A stretch of DNA of 34,361 nucleotides, from assembly GCA_013140765.1 (NCBI GenBank), contig JABFSE010000040.1, positions 1 to 34,361 on the forward strand, in the 5' to 3' direction. This document shows positions 9,980 to 17,970 of this stretch, piece by piece. The stretch comes from Sulfuriferula sp. Lineage in GTDB: Bacteria > Pseudomonadota > Gammaproteobacteria > Burkholderiales > Sulfuriferulaceae. The position numbers and the translations under genes were made by a program. Every line of letters begins with the position of its first letter. Within the stretch, counting starts at the first letter, position 1. The notes below the pieces were generated by a model, which saw nothing but the letters and a program-made list of their open reading frames with translations, ran no database searches and was not told the origin of the DNA.

Positions 9980-10708
9980 ATGCACAAAGAAAAATTACCC
10001 CACCTAGCCGACCCAGAACTCGCCGCCCATGCCAATTATAACGCCCGCGAATCATGGCGTATGTTTGAGATTATGTCAGAGTTTGTCTCGGCAACCGAAC
10101 GCTTGAGCGAAATTCACCCTGCTGTGAGCATCTTCGGCAGTGCGCGTACCCCAACAGACCACCCTTATTACGACCTTACTGAGCGCATAGCGCGGCAATT
10201 ATCTGACGCGGGTTTTTCGGTGATTTCAGGCGGCGGGCCTGGCATTATGGAAGCGGCAAATAAAGGCGCATTTTACGGCATATCGCCCAGCGTAGGCTTA
10301 AACATTCAGCTCCCGCATGAACAGCATGACAATCCTTATCAGGATATTTCGCAAAGTTTTACCCATTTTTTTGCGCGTAAAGTCATGTTTGTTAAATTCG
10401 CCTCTGCCTACGTCGTCATGCCTGGCGGCTTTGGCACGATGGACGAGCTAATGGAAGCGTTGACGCTGGTGCAAACAGGTAAAACCCGCAAAATCCCGAT
10501 TATTTTAGTGCAAAGCAGTTTTTGGGCTGGACTAATCGACTGGTTCAAAACCACGCTGGTTGCCGAGGGTATGATTAACCCCGACGATCTCAACCTTATA
10601 CAAATCATAGACGAGCCTGAAGCCGTCGTTTGCGCGATATTTGACCATTACGAAAAACAAGGCTTTGAACCCACGCCACGCGACCGCGAAATCCAACTTT
10701 ATTTATAA
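9980..10708 (+). CDS. LOG family (TIGR00730) Rossmann-fold protein, nucleotide phosphoribohydrolase-like
   Basis: This 242-residue protein carries the two hallmarks of the LOG/lysine-decarboxylase-like fold: SGGGPGIMEAANKGA around residues 83-97 and PGGFGTMDE at 148-156. Characterised LOG proteins release cytokinin bases from riboside monophosphates, and bacterial members such as E. coli PpnN hydrolyse purine nucleoside monophosphates; the substrate here is not known. No decarboxylase activity is implied. The ATG at 9980 lacks a clear ribosome binding site and lies 14 bases from the polA start on the other strand. Each gene's promoter must therefore lie partly inside the other, or the message has a very short leader. 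Confidence 0.9.
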   Translation: MHKEKLPHLADPELAAHANYNARESWRMFEIMSEFVSATERLSEIHPAVSIFGSARTPTDHPYYDLTERIARQLSDAGFSVISGGGPGIMEAANKGAFYGISPSVGLNIQLPHEQHDNPYQDISQSFTHFFARKVMFVKFASAYVVMPGGFGTMDELMEALTLVQTGKTRKIPIILVQSSFWAGLIDWFKTTLVAEGMINPDDLNLIQIIDEPEAVVCAIFDHYEKQGFEPTPRDREIQLYL

Positions 10709-10771
10709 GCACACCGTCAGCAGGGCGGTTGCTCTGCTAAAATCACATTATTGTGTATCCACGAGGTCATC

Positions 10772-11101
10772 ATGCGTAAACTTATTATCGCAACACTATT
10801 TGCATTACCACTTACCAGCCTCGCCGCCGATCGTCCTACTAATCTGGAAGCACTGCCAGCCGTGCCACCGCCGCCAGGCTTGAGTAACAACATCATCGAG
10901 CCAGAAATCACTACCAAGCAAAAAAGTGATGGCAAATACGAAGAATATCGCCAAAACGGCAGGCTCTATATGATTAAAGTCACGCCTAAAACGGGCAAGC
11001 CGTATTACCTCGTTGACGACAAAGGCGACGGCAAGTTTAGCCGCCAAGAGGGGCTGGATGACGGCGTTCGCCCACCGATGTGGATCATCCATCAGTGGTA
11101 A
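10772..11101 (+). CDS. DUF2782 family exported protein
   Basis: A small protein of 109 residues with an N-terminal signal peptide (MRKLIIATLFALPLTSLAA), so probably periplasmic. The mature part contains a proline run (PPPPG) and then a compact domain with YRQNGRLYMIKVTPKTGKPY, which matches DUF2782. Such proteins are found beside polA and thrB in many Beta- and Gammaproteobacteria, as here. Function is unknown. I chose the ATG at 10772 because it begins the signal peptide and follows ACGAGGT; a start 21 bases upstream would disturb the signal sequence. Confidence 0.85.
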   Translation: MRKLIIATLFALPLTSLAADRPTNLEALPAVPPPPGLSNNIIEPEITTKQKSDGKYEEYRQNGRLYMIKVTPKTGKPYYLVDDKGDGKFSRQEGLDDGVRPPMWIIHQW

Positions 11102-11110
11102 TTTGAATTC

Positions 11111-11132
11111 GCCTGATGAACGTTCATCAGGC
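11111..11132. repeat. Perfect 22-bp palindrome between DUF2782 gene and thrB
   Basis: Two 11-base arms (GCCTGATGAAC and its complement) meet without a spacer, nine bases after the DUF2782 stop and 18 before the thrB start. No T run follows, so it is a poor terminator. It could be a binding site for a dimeric regulator or a message-stabilising hairpin. Confidence 0.5.
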
Positions 11133-11150
11133 TATCACCTATTAAATATC

Positions 11151-12116
11151 ATGTCCGTATTTACCACTGTTAGCGACAGCCAAGCACAAACTTGGCTACA
11201 CAACTATGCCATAGGCGAGCTCGTCGAACTGCGCGGCATCGCCTCAGGTATAGAAAACACCAATTATTTTCTCACTACCAGGCAGGGGCAGTATGTCCTC
11301 ACCTTGTTTGAGAAGCTCACTGCCACCGAGCTACCGTATTTTTTAGAAATGATGCGCCACCTCGCCCGCGCAGGCGTGCCGTGCCCGTTGCCTATCGCTA
11401 ATCAACAAGGCGAATTGCTTAACCACCTCAACGGCAAACCCGCCAGCCTAGTCACCCGCTTAACAGGGGTGTCGCTCGACACGCCTACGGTTGAACAATG
11501 CGCGGCGATGGGCGCGGCACTGGCGCAGTTACACGTTGCGGGCAAAGACTTCCCGCTACAGCGTGACAACGAACGTAGTAACCAGTGGTGGAAAACCACC
11601 AGCCCGCAGCTCTTGCCACTATTAGACGCAGACACCGCGCAACTGTTGCAAGCCGAAATTAAGTTTCAAGCCTTGCATCGTTTGCAAGACCTGCCACGTG
11701 GCGTGATACACGCTGATTTATTCCGCGATAATGTGCTCTTTAACGGCAATCAAGTATCAGGCATCATCGACTTTTATTTCGCTTGCAACGACGCATGGCT
11801 GTACGACATCGCCATTACCGTCAACGATTGGTGCGTGACTGCCACAGGTGAGCTGGACGAAGCCGCCACTCGCGCTTTTCTCCAGGCCTACCACAACGTG
11901 CGCCCACTTTTACCCATAGAGCGCGGCGCATGGCCGATTACCCTACGCGCCGCCGCATTGCGTTTTTGGGTGTCGCGCCTATACGACTTGCATTTCCCCC
12001 GCGACGGCGAAATGACCCACGCCAAAGACCCAACACACTTCGAGCGTATCCTACGTACGCGCATACAAAACCAATCTGCATTACAGCGGATGTGGGTAAC
12101 AGGAGTAACAGCATGA
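11151..12116 (+). CDS. thrB: Homoserine kinase (APH-fold type)
   Basis: This enzyme phosphorylates homoserine on the way to threonine. It belongs to the aminoglycoside-phosphotransferase/choline-kinase fold used by many proteobacteria, not the GHMP kinase of E. coli. The 321 residues start MSVFTTVSD and contain NTNYF near 37-41, the catalytic loop HADLFRDN at 187-194 and the metal-binding DFYFA at 207-211, followed by YDIAITVNDWC. The frame is open for another 46 codons upstream, but those overlap the DUF2782 gene and do not fit the family. The stop overlaps the next start (ATGA), so translation is probably coupled. Confidence 0.94.
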   Translation: MSVFTTVSDSQAQTWLHNYAIGELVELRGIASGIENTNYFLTTRQGQYVLTLFEKLTATELPYFLEMMRHLARAGVPCPLPIANQQGELLNHLNGKPASLVTRLTGVSLDTPTVEQCAAMGAALAQLHVAGKDFPLQRDNERSNQWWKTTSPQLLPLLDADTAQLLQAEIKFQALHRLQDLPRGVIHADLFRDNVLFNGNQVSGIIDFYFACNDAWLYDIAITVNDWCVTATGELDEAATRAFLQAYHNVRPLLPIERGAWPITLRAAALRFWVSRLYDLHFPRDGEMTHAKDPTHFERILRTRIQNQSALQRMWVTGVTA

Positions 12117-12829
12117 CACCACGTAAAGTACCTGCCAGCCAAGGTTGGATATGGATTAAATCTGCATTTGGCATCTTTAAGCAAAACATCCTGATTTGGA
12201 TAGTGTTAAGCGTGTCTATTATCTTGATAGGTGCATTATTGGGCATGTTGCCGTTAGTCGGCAGCTTTTTGTTTCAGCTTATCGCGCCTGCGCTCACGGC
12301 AGGTATTTTAATTGGCTGTCGCGCACAGGAAAAAGGCGAAGAGCTAGAAATCGCTCATTTATTTGCCGCTTTCAAAACCCACGGCACACAGCTCATCACC
12401 GTGGGTGGGATTTACCTCACAGGGATGCTGATTATTGCAGGCATCGTCGGCTTAGTCGGTGGTGAAGACCTCATCCGCGCCATTACCTCAGGCCACCCCA
12501 ACGCGGCAACCATGAGCGCACCCACTATTAGCATGGTGCCGATAGTGGTCGGCATGGTGTTGCTGTTACCGCTACTCATGGCGTATTGGTTCGCCCCCGC
12601 GTTAGTCGTCTTTGGCAACTTAAGCCCAGTCGAAGCCCTAAAAACCAGCTTTGCCGCCAGTCTCGCCAACGTCGGCGCGTTCACTGTTTATGGCATCACC
12701 TTGTTCCTGTTGTTCATCCTCGCCACCCTGCCTATCATGCTCGGCTTCTTAGTCATGATACCGCTCGCATTTATCAGCTACTACACCGCATTTGTGGACG
12801 TGTTCGGCGACAGCCCTGTTGCGAATTAA
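12113..12829 (+). CDS. BPSS1780-type integral membrane protein
   Basis: A 238-residue membrane protein with about five or six hydrophobic segments, for example around residues 24-45, 95-110, 140-165 and 190-225. The N-terminal pattern of a Gly/Trp-rich stretch (GWIWIKSAFGIFKQN) followed by membrane helices is that of the BPSS1780 family, which is common in Betaproteobacteria and has no assigned function. The start at 12113 overlaps the thrB stop by four bases, and AGGAG lies within the end of thrB. It is the last gene of the core block before the accessory island. Confidence 0.8.
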   Translation: MTPRKVPASQGWIWIKSAFGIFKQNILIWIVLSVSIILIGALLGMLPLVGSFLFQLIAPALTAGILIGCRAQEKGEELEIAHLFAAFKTHGTQLITVGGIYLTGMLIIAGIVGLVGGEDLIRAITSGHPNAATMSAPTISMVPIVVGMVLLLPLLMAYWFAPALVVFGNLSPVEALKTSFAASLANVGAFTVYGITLFLLFILATLPIMLGFLVMIPLAFISYYTAFVDVFGDSPVAN

Positions 12830-12833
12830 GGCA

Positions 12834-12862
12834 TAGACATCATGGTAAAAATTATGTACATT
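12834..12862 (+). promoter_or_regulatory. Putative promoter of the Phd/PIN pair
   Basis: TAGACA (12834-12839) and TACATT (12857-12862) are 17 bases apart. The -10 element lies inside the first operator palindrome, which is the arrangement expected for autorepression. It was found by eye and not scored. Confidence 0.45.
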
Positions 12863-12876
12863 GTTATGTACATAAT
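12851..12876. promoter_or_regulatory. Operator of the Phd/PIN toxin-antitoxin pair
   Basis: A 10-base inverted repeat (12851-12860 and 12867-12876) contains two copies of the palindrome ATGTACAT, at 12854-12861 and 12866-12873, with centres 12 bases apart. The TGTACA core and 12-base spacing match what is described for YefM-YoeB operators, and YefM belongs to the same superfamily as the antitoxin encoded 20 bases downstream. Binding of the antitoxin or complex here would shut off its own promoter. Confidence 0.75.
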
Positions 12877-12896
12877 TATCCATAGCGGAGCGCACC

Positions 12897-13118
12897 ATGA
12901 GACAAGTTGCTTTTACTGAGCTGAGAAATAACGCCAAGATTTTTTTTGATCTGGTGGAAACAGGCGAATCAGTGCGTATTTTGCGCAATGGCAAGCCGAT
13001 TGCCGATATTGTCCCCATTGCGGCTGACCTGCCTTCTTGGAAAAAACGCAAAGCGCAACCACTGGTAGTAGATGGCGTGGCGATTAGCCAGCTTATTCTT
13101 GATGAACGGTCTGCCTAA
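12897..13118 (+). CDS. Phd/YefM-type antitoxin (prevent-host-death family)
   Basis: A 73-residue antitoxin. The N-terminal half (RQVAFTELRNNAKIFFDLVE, then GESVRILRNGKPIADIVP) is a typical Phd/YefM DNA-binding domain. The C-terminal tail, from about residue 50, is the toxin-neutralising part. AGCGGAG lies before the ATG. Its stop is directly followed by the toxin start (TAAATG), the usual order of antitoxin first. The operator upstream fits autoregulation by this protein and its complex with the toxin. Confidence 0.92.
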   Translation: MRQVAFTELRNNAKIFFDLVETGESVRILRNGKPIADIVPIAADLPSWKKRKAQPLVVDGVAISQLILDERSA

Positions 13119-13532
13119 ATGCGGGTGTTTTTCGATACGTCCGCTTTTGCCAAACGTTATGTACAGGAATCAGGTAGCGAGCTGGTGGCAGATTGGTGTG
13201 AACGCGCCGATGAAATTGGGCTGGCGGCGATTGCACTGACTGAGATTATCTCAGCGTTTTGTCGCTTGCAACGCGAGGGCAAAATCTCGGTCCAGCAGTA
13301 TCAGCAATTAAAAAACGCCTTGCTCAGTGATATTGAAGATGCCGCCATAGCCGATATGACCCCAAACGTCATACACCAAGCCGTATTGAGTCTGGAGCGC
13401 AATGTATTGCGGGCGATGGATGCCATCCATATCGGCAGTGCCGTTGCCATGCAAGCCGATGTATTTATTTCTGCCGACCAACGCCAATGCCAAGCCGCAC
13501 AACGGGCTGGGCTGACGGTGGTGTATGTTTAA
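13119..13532 (+). CDS. PIN-domain toxin (VapC family ribonuclease)
   Basis: A 137-residue PIN protein, normal for VapC toxins. The four acidic residues of the nuclease centre are present: D6 in FFDTSAFAKRY, E42 in LTEIISAF, D101 in MDAIHIGSA and D120 in FISADQRQ. VapC toxins cut RNA, often tRNA or the ribosomal sarcin-ricin loop; the target here is unknown. It begins immediately after the antitoxin stop, so expression is coupled. With all catalytic residues and a full-length partner, this pair appears functional, unlike the two broken modules downstream. Confidence 0.92.
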   Translation: MRVFFDTSAFAKRYVQESGSELVADWCERADEIGLAAIALTEIISAFCRLQREGKISVQQYQQLKNALLSDIEDAAIADMTPNVIHQAVLSLERNVLRAMDAIHIGSAVAMQADVFISADQRQCQAAQRAGLTVVYV

Positions 13533-13574
13533 CCAACTCGCCACCCAGTCGAAAATGAAAGGGAGCCTGACTTC

Positions 13575-14438
13575 ATGAATACGCAAAGTAATGTGATTGT
13601 CTTATTTAACGAGCAAGCGATACGTCGTGTCTGGTTGAATGAGCAATGGTGGTTTTCGATAGTAGATATAGTTACTGCGCTTACCGAAAGTCGAAATGCA
13701 AGGCGATATTGGTCTGATTTGAAAAGGCAATTAACTGAAAAAGAAGGCTTTGCTGAATTGTACGAAAAAATCGTACAGTTGAAATTACGTGCGCCCGATG
13801 GCAAATTGCGTGAAACCGACTGCGCCAATACCGAGTCCTTGCTCCGTATTATTCAATCCATCCCATCCCCCAAAGCCGAACCATTCAAGCACTGGCTGGC
13901 AAAGGTCGGCTATGAACGTATGCAAGAGCTTGCCGACCCAGCGATGAGTTTAGACCGTGCGCGTGAAAACTGGCAAAAGCTGGGGCGCAGTGAAAAGTGG
14001 ATACAGCAACGCATGACAGGGCAGGAAACGCGCAACAAGCTCACGGATTATTGGAAAGAAGCGGGTGTCACTCAACCCGATGAATTCGCGCTGCTGACCA
14101 ACATCATCCATCAGGAATGGACAGGCTTAAAAGTAGGCGAACATAAAGCATTAAAGGGCTTAAAAAGCCAAAATCTTCGTGACCATATGAGCGAAGCTGA
14201 ACTGATTTTTACCGCCTTGGCAGAGCTATCCACCCGCCAAATTGCCGATAGTGATGAGGCTAAAGGCGTGACGGAAAATGCCCGGGCCAGTAAAAAAGGC
14301 GGGGCAGTGGCTAAAAACGCACGGCTGGAGCTGGAAGCAAAAACAGGTAAATCAGTGGTGACGGGGGATAACTTTTTGCCGCCAGTGAAAAAACCCGCTA
14401 CGATTGCGGCGCAAGCCTCGAAGAAACGTGATACATAA
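13575..14438 (+). CDS. Bro-N domain protein with DinD-like C-terminus
   Basis: A 287-residue protein whose first 110 residues (VWLNEQWWFSIVDIVTALTE, then YWSDLKRQL) match the Bro-N fold found in phage antirepressors and baculovirus BRO proteins, which binds DNA. The C-terminal half resembles the E. coli damage-inducible protein DinD, with LSTRQIADSDEAKG, GGAVAKNARLELEAKTGK and a final Lys-rich tail. Function of these chromosomal proteins is largely unknown; DinD is described as an inhibitor of RecA strand exchange. GGGAG precedes the ATG at 13575. A hand count at 13681-13740 gives 22 of 60 G+C, well below the large gene that follows. It lies 42 bases after the PIN toxin, suggesting a common mobile origin. 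Confidence 0.82.
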   Translation: MNTQSNVIVLFNEQAIRRVWLNEQWWFSIVDIVTALTESRNARRYWSDLKRQLTEKEGFAELYEKIVQLKLRAPDGKLRETDCANTESLLRIIQSIPSPKAEPFKHWLAKVGYERMQELADPAMSLDRARENWQKLGRSEKWIQQRMTGQETRNKLTDYWKEAGVTQPDEFALLTNIIHQEWTGLKVGEHKALKGLKSQNLRDHMSEAELIFTALAELSTRQIADSDEAKGVTENARASKKGGAVAKNARLELEAKTGKSVVTGDNFLPPVKKPATIAAQASKKRDT

Positions 14439-14610
14439 ATGAGCTAAGGAAATGACGCACATTTTGAAAACTTAAAATTGTTTTTGTTTGGAGAGCACCG
14501 AACGCTGTGACCAACGTAGTTTAGACGAGCTGATTTCAAATGGTATGTGAATAAGCGTAGTAATCGTGCAGGTATCTCATAGAGCCATAAAATATATGAC
14601 AGGAATGTGG

Positions 14611-17600
14611 ATGGTAATGGCTTCAAAGTACGAAAAAATTTGCGAGGAGAACCGGGAAAGCTACGGCACCAAGGGTGCTCAAAAGTCCGGTAAGCTGGCC
14701 GCTGGGCTGTATGACGACCGCACGCACTTCATCTTCGAACTGCTGCAAAACGCTGAGGACGCGCTCGGTCGCCGTGGCGAGTGGCACGGATCACGCAAGG
14801 TTGCTTTCACACTGAACTCGACCCGCCTGATGCTCTCGCATTTCGGCAAGCCGTTCGACGAGGCCGACGTCCGCAGCGTCTGCGACATCGCTGAAAGCAC
14901 CAAGAATGAGTCGTCCATCGGGCGCTTCGGCCTCGGCTTCAAGTCCGTCTACACCGTCACCGATCTTCCGGAGATTCACTCGGGCGACGAGGACTTCGCC
15001 ATCGAGAACTACGTTTTCCCGAAGCGGTTGCCGCGTTCGGCGCGCGCGGCTGACGAGACCCAGATCATCCTTCCCCTGAAACCGGAAGACGCGAGTGCAG
15101 CGTCGGACATCACGGCCGGGTTTCGCCACTTGGGTCCGGGCGCGCTGCTGTTCCTGCGCCACATTGACGAAATCAACTGGAGCGTTGAGGGTGGCGCGTC
15201 CGGGTTCTATCTGCGCAACGCCCCCGAATCGCTCGGCTCCAACGTCCATCGCATCACGGTGATCGGCCAAGAGAGTCGGCAGCCCGAGGTCGATCAGAAC
15301 TGGCTAGTGTTCCACCGCGACGTGTTTTCTGCCGAGGAGCACAAGGTCGGACGGGTGGAAATTGCCTTCTCGCTGGTTGCGGTCAAGGACGCCCCAGAGC
15401 ACTGGGCCGTGCAGCCGCTGGCCAAGTCGCCGCTGGTGGTTTTCTTCCCGACGGTGGTTGAGAGCCACCTCGGTTTTCTCGTGCAGGGGCCGTATCGCAC
15501 CACGCCAAGCCGCGACAACATCCCGCCCGGCGACCCGTGGAACCAGCATCTGGTCAAGGAGACCTCCAGCCTGCTGGTGGATGCGATGTGCTGGATGCGA
15601 GACAACGCAATGCTGGATGTCGCGGCGCTGCGCTGCCTGCCGCTCAACCGCGAAAAATTCCCAGAGGGCTCGCGGTTTGCGCCGATGTTCGATGCCGTCC
15701 GGCAGGCGTTTCAGGACGAGGCGCTGCTTCCAACCTTCGACGGAGGGCATGTCACCGCCCAGCAGGCCAAGTTGGCGCGAACGCAAGAGTTGCGCGAACT
15801 GTTCAGCCCGGAGCAGGTTGCGGCGCTGTTCGATTCGGAGGTCGCCGCTTGGTTGTCAGGCGACATTACCCAGGACAAAGCACCCGAGATTCGCCTGTAC
15901 CTGATGCGCGAACTCGACATCGACGAGATCAGACCAGAGAAGTTAGTGCCGAGTCTGACCAAGGAGTTTCTCGAGGCGCAATCGGACGAGTGGGTGTTGC
16001 GGCTGTACGAGTTCCTAAGCGGGCAGGAGAAGGCGCTGCGTCGCCATCTGGATACTGTCCCGCTCATCCGCCTGGATGACGGGACGCACGTTGTCGCTCG
16101 CGAAAACGGAAAAGCCAAGGCCTTCTTGCCCAGCGCCATTGCCACCAGTTTTCCGACGATGCGCCGCGCGGTGTGTGCGACACCGGAGGTGCGCCAGTTC
16201 CTGATGTCGCTTGGCATCACCGAACCCGATCCGGTGGATGACGTCATCTGGAACCTGCTGCCGAAGTACCAGCAGCCAGAGGTGGATGTGGACGACGATG
16301 CCTACGCTGCCGATATCGAGCGCATCCGAGCGGCGTTTAGCACCGACTCATCCGCGCAGAGGGAAAAGCTCCGGTCTGCACTGCGCGATACCACTTTTGT
16401 GATGGTGGTCGACACCGGCGATGGCAAAGCCTACGTGGCCAAGCCCGGGGAAATCTACATCGCCACCGACCGCCTGCAGCAGCTCTTCGCCGGTGTGCCC
16501 GACATCTTGATCGTCGACAACGAATACGACTGCCTGCGCGGTGAAGACATCCGTGACCTGCTGGTGTCGTGCGGTGCAAGCCGCTACCTCATACCGCAAG
16601 CAACGCCGTCGGGGCTGGGGCATTCCGAGAAAGCGCAGATTCGCAGAGAAGCAGGTCTTGAGCGTGCGAGCTGGGAAAGCCAGCCAGAGGACTTCACCCT
16701 TCGCGGGCTGACGCAGCTGCTGGAGTTCTTGCCCACACTGAAGCCTGAGGAAGCAGCAGCCAGAGTGAAGGTGCTGTGGGAAGCGTTGGCTGATCTGGAG
16801 GCGCGCGGCACAGCCGCCTTCTACGGCTCCTACAAGTGGGGCTACTCCCACGAGGCAAAGACCGCCCGATTCGACGCCGCCTTCATCCGAACGCTCAATC
16901 AGGTCACCTGGGTGCCGAACGCTGACGGCGAGCTTGTGCCTCCGGGGCTCGTCGTGTTCGACACCCTCAGCTGGAAGCCCAACCCGTTCCTGCAGACCAA
17001 GATCACCTTCAAACCACCGATCATCGATCAGCTTGCCAAAGAGGCGGGCATCGAACCAGCGGTACTCGATCTAATGCGCAAGCTCGGAATCACTACCGTG
17101 GCTGACCTGAGCTCTCGATTGGGCATCATCAATCCACCACCCGAAGCCGAGCCATCGACAGTACTCGAGCTGGAGACTGACGAGCCATCCAATGGTAACG
17201 TGGGAACGGGAGCTGGACGTGGTGGACAAGATCACGCTGGCACGGGGACTTCGCGCGGCGGTAGTCGGGATAATGGTGGTGGTTATCATGGCGGCTCAGA
17301 TGACACCTCTGGTGACAAAGACAGCGGAAAAGATGGTACTCAAGGAAAGAGGACACCTAGTTCCACAAGGGGGCGACCATTTATTTCCTACGTCGGTACG
17401 CATCCCAATGATGACGGATCCGATCCCGATGGTATCGATCAGGCGGAACGTATGCAGATTGAGGGGGGTGCAATTGACCTGATTATTGGTCTTGAGCCAG
17501 AATTATGCCGCACCCCAGAAGGCAACCCCGGTTTTGATCTCTTTGAGACCGACAGCAGCGGCAAGCAGATTCGATGGGTCGAAGTGAAGTCGATGACGGG

Positions 17601-17847
17601 TACCTTGGAGGATCGAGCCGTGGGACTGTCATACACACAATTTGACTGCGCGCGCGAAAAGGGCGATGCGTACTGGTTGTACGTGGTCGAGCACGCAACC
17701 GATCCGGCACAAGCCCGCGTGCTCAAAATTCGGAACCCCGTTGGCCATGCCAAGACGTTCACGTTTGATCGTGGTTGGAGGCAGGTAGCTGAAACAGATC
17801 AGCATCTCATTGATTATCTTGAGCGAGACGGTGAATATCGTGGCTAA
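14611..17847 (+). CDS. Sacsin-like GHKL ATPase fused to DUF3883 (NO VEIN C-terminal) putative nuclease
   Basis: A protein of about 1078 residues. The N-terminus has an HSP90/sacsin-type ATPase: E43, N47 and D50 in FELLQNAEDA, HFGKPF, and SIGRFGLGFKSVY around residues 103-115. The middle 700 residues are unassigned. A Gly/Ser/Asp-rich linker (about 860-925) leads to a C-terminal DUF3883 domain in which D976 (GFDLF) and E991-V-K993 (WVEVKS) form a D-x14-ExK pattern like that of PD-(D/E)XK nucleases. Known relatives occur in genomic islands; a role in defence is inference. Several ATGs (14596, 14605, 14611, 14617) and a GTG (14566) could start it; 14611 has AGGA seven bases upstream. GC is high (35 of 60 at 15541-15600) compared with its neighbours, suggesting transfer. 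Confidence 0.85.
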   Translation: MVMASKYEKICEENRESYGTKGAQKSGKLAAGLYDDRTHFIFELLQNAEDALGRRGEWHGSRKVAFTLNSTRLMLSHFGKPFDEADVRSVCDIAESTKNESSIGRFGLGFKSVYTVTDLPEIHSGDEDFAIENYVFPKRLPRSARAADETQIILPLKPEDASAASDITAGFRHLGPGALLFLRHIDEINWSVEGGASGFYLRNAPESLGSNVHRITVIGQESRQPEVDQNWLVFHRDVFSAEEHKVGRVEIAFSLVAVKDAPEHWAVQPLAKSPLVVFFPTVVESHLGFLVQGPYRTTPSRDNIPPGDPWNQHLVKETSSLLVDAMCWMRDNAMLDVAALRCLPLNREKFPEGSRFAPMFDAVRQAFQDEALLPTFDGGHVTAQQAKLARTQELRELFSPEQVAALFDSEVAAWLSGDITQDKAPEIRLYLMRELDIDEIRPEKLVPSLTKEFLEAQSDEWVLRLYEFLSGQEKALRRHLDTVPLIRLDDGTHVVARENGKAKAFLPSAIATSFPTMRRAVCATPEVRQFLMSLGITEPDPVDDVIWNLLPKYQQPEVDVDDDAYAADIERIRAAFSTDSSAQREKLRSALRDTTFVMVVDTGDGKAYVAKPGEIYIATDRLQQLFAGVPDILIVDNEYDCLRGEDIRDLLVSCGASRYLIPQATPSGLGHSEKAQIRREAGLERASWESQPEDFTLRGLTQLLEFLPTLKPEEAAARVKVLWEALADLEARGTAAFYGSYKWGYSHEAKTARFDAAFIRTLNQVTWVPNADGELVPPGLVVFDTLSWKPNPFLQTKITFKPPIIDQLAKEAGIEPAVLDLMRKLGITTVADLSSRLGIINPPPEAEPSTVLELETDEPSNGNVGTGAGRGGQDHAGTGTSRGGSRDNGGGYHGGSDDTSGDKDSGKDGTQGKRTPSSTRGRPFISYVGTHPNDDGSDPDGIDQAERMQIEGGAIDLIIGLEPELCRTPEGNPGFDLFETDSSGKQIRWVEVKSMTGTLEDRAVGLSYTQFDCAREKGDAYWLYVVEHATDPAQARVLKIRNPVGHAKTFTFDRGWRQVAETDQHLIDYLERDGEYRG

Positions 17848-17850
17848 TTT

Positions 17851-17970
17851 GTGAGTTTAGATAGTTTATGTAGCTTGCCAATTATTGTGGTGTTGGTACA
17901 TGATGAGTGGCATGAGTATGAATTTTCGATGAGGAAAGCCAATGAGCGCGAAATCGCAAAACTTAGGTAG
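17851..17970 (+). pseudogene. brnT: 3' remnant of a brnT toxin gene
   Basis: Three bases after the stop of the large ATPase gene, an open frame runs to the TAG at 17968-17970, inside the start of brnA. It encodes IIVVLVHDEWHEYEFSMRKA followed by NEREIAKLR. This fits the last strands and the R-K-A-x-x-x-E C-terminal signature of BrnT toxins (typical end: RIISARKAT-x-x-E-R). The N-terminal two thirds of BrnT, including the WDxxK...NxxKH region, is absent. The position directly before brnA and the overlap with it are those of an intact brnT. I read this as a brnT truncated by arrival of the upstream gene. The alignment is by eye. Confidence 0.68.

Noticed and set aside
9966-10055. A 30-codon N-terminal extension of polA
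   Set aside because: The extension does not resemble PolA and overlaps the LOG gene; the GTG at 9965 has a good ribosome binding site and fits the family start.
10719-10743. Hairpin and extended -10 (TGCTAAAAT) before the DUF2782 gene
   Set aside because: The stem has one G-T pair and A residues, not T, after it, and no -35 box lies at the right distance from the -10; neither call is strong enough to list.
11013-11150. A 46-codon extension of thrB
   Set aside because: It overlaps the DUF2782 gene and is not homologous to homoserine kinases; MSVFTTVSD at 11151 fits.
15294-17762. Long overlapping frames on both strands within the ATPase/DUF3883 gene
   Set aside because: High GC makes stop codons rare in all frames; only the plus-strand frame with the ATPase and DUF3883 motifs has protein-like content.
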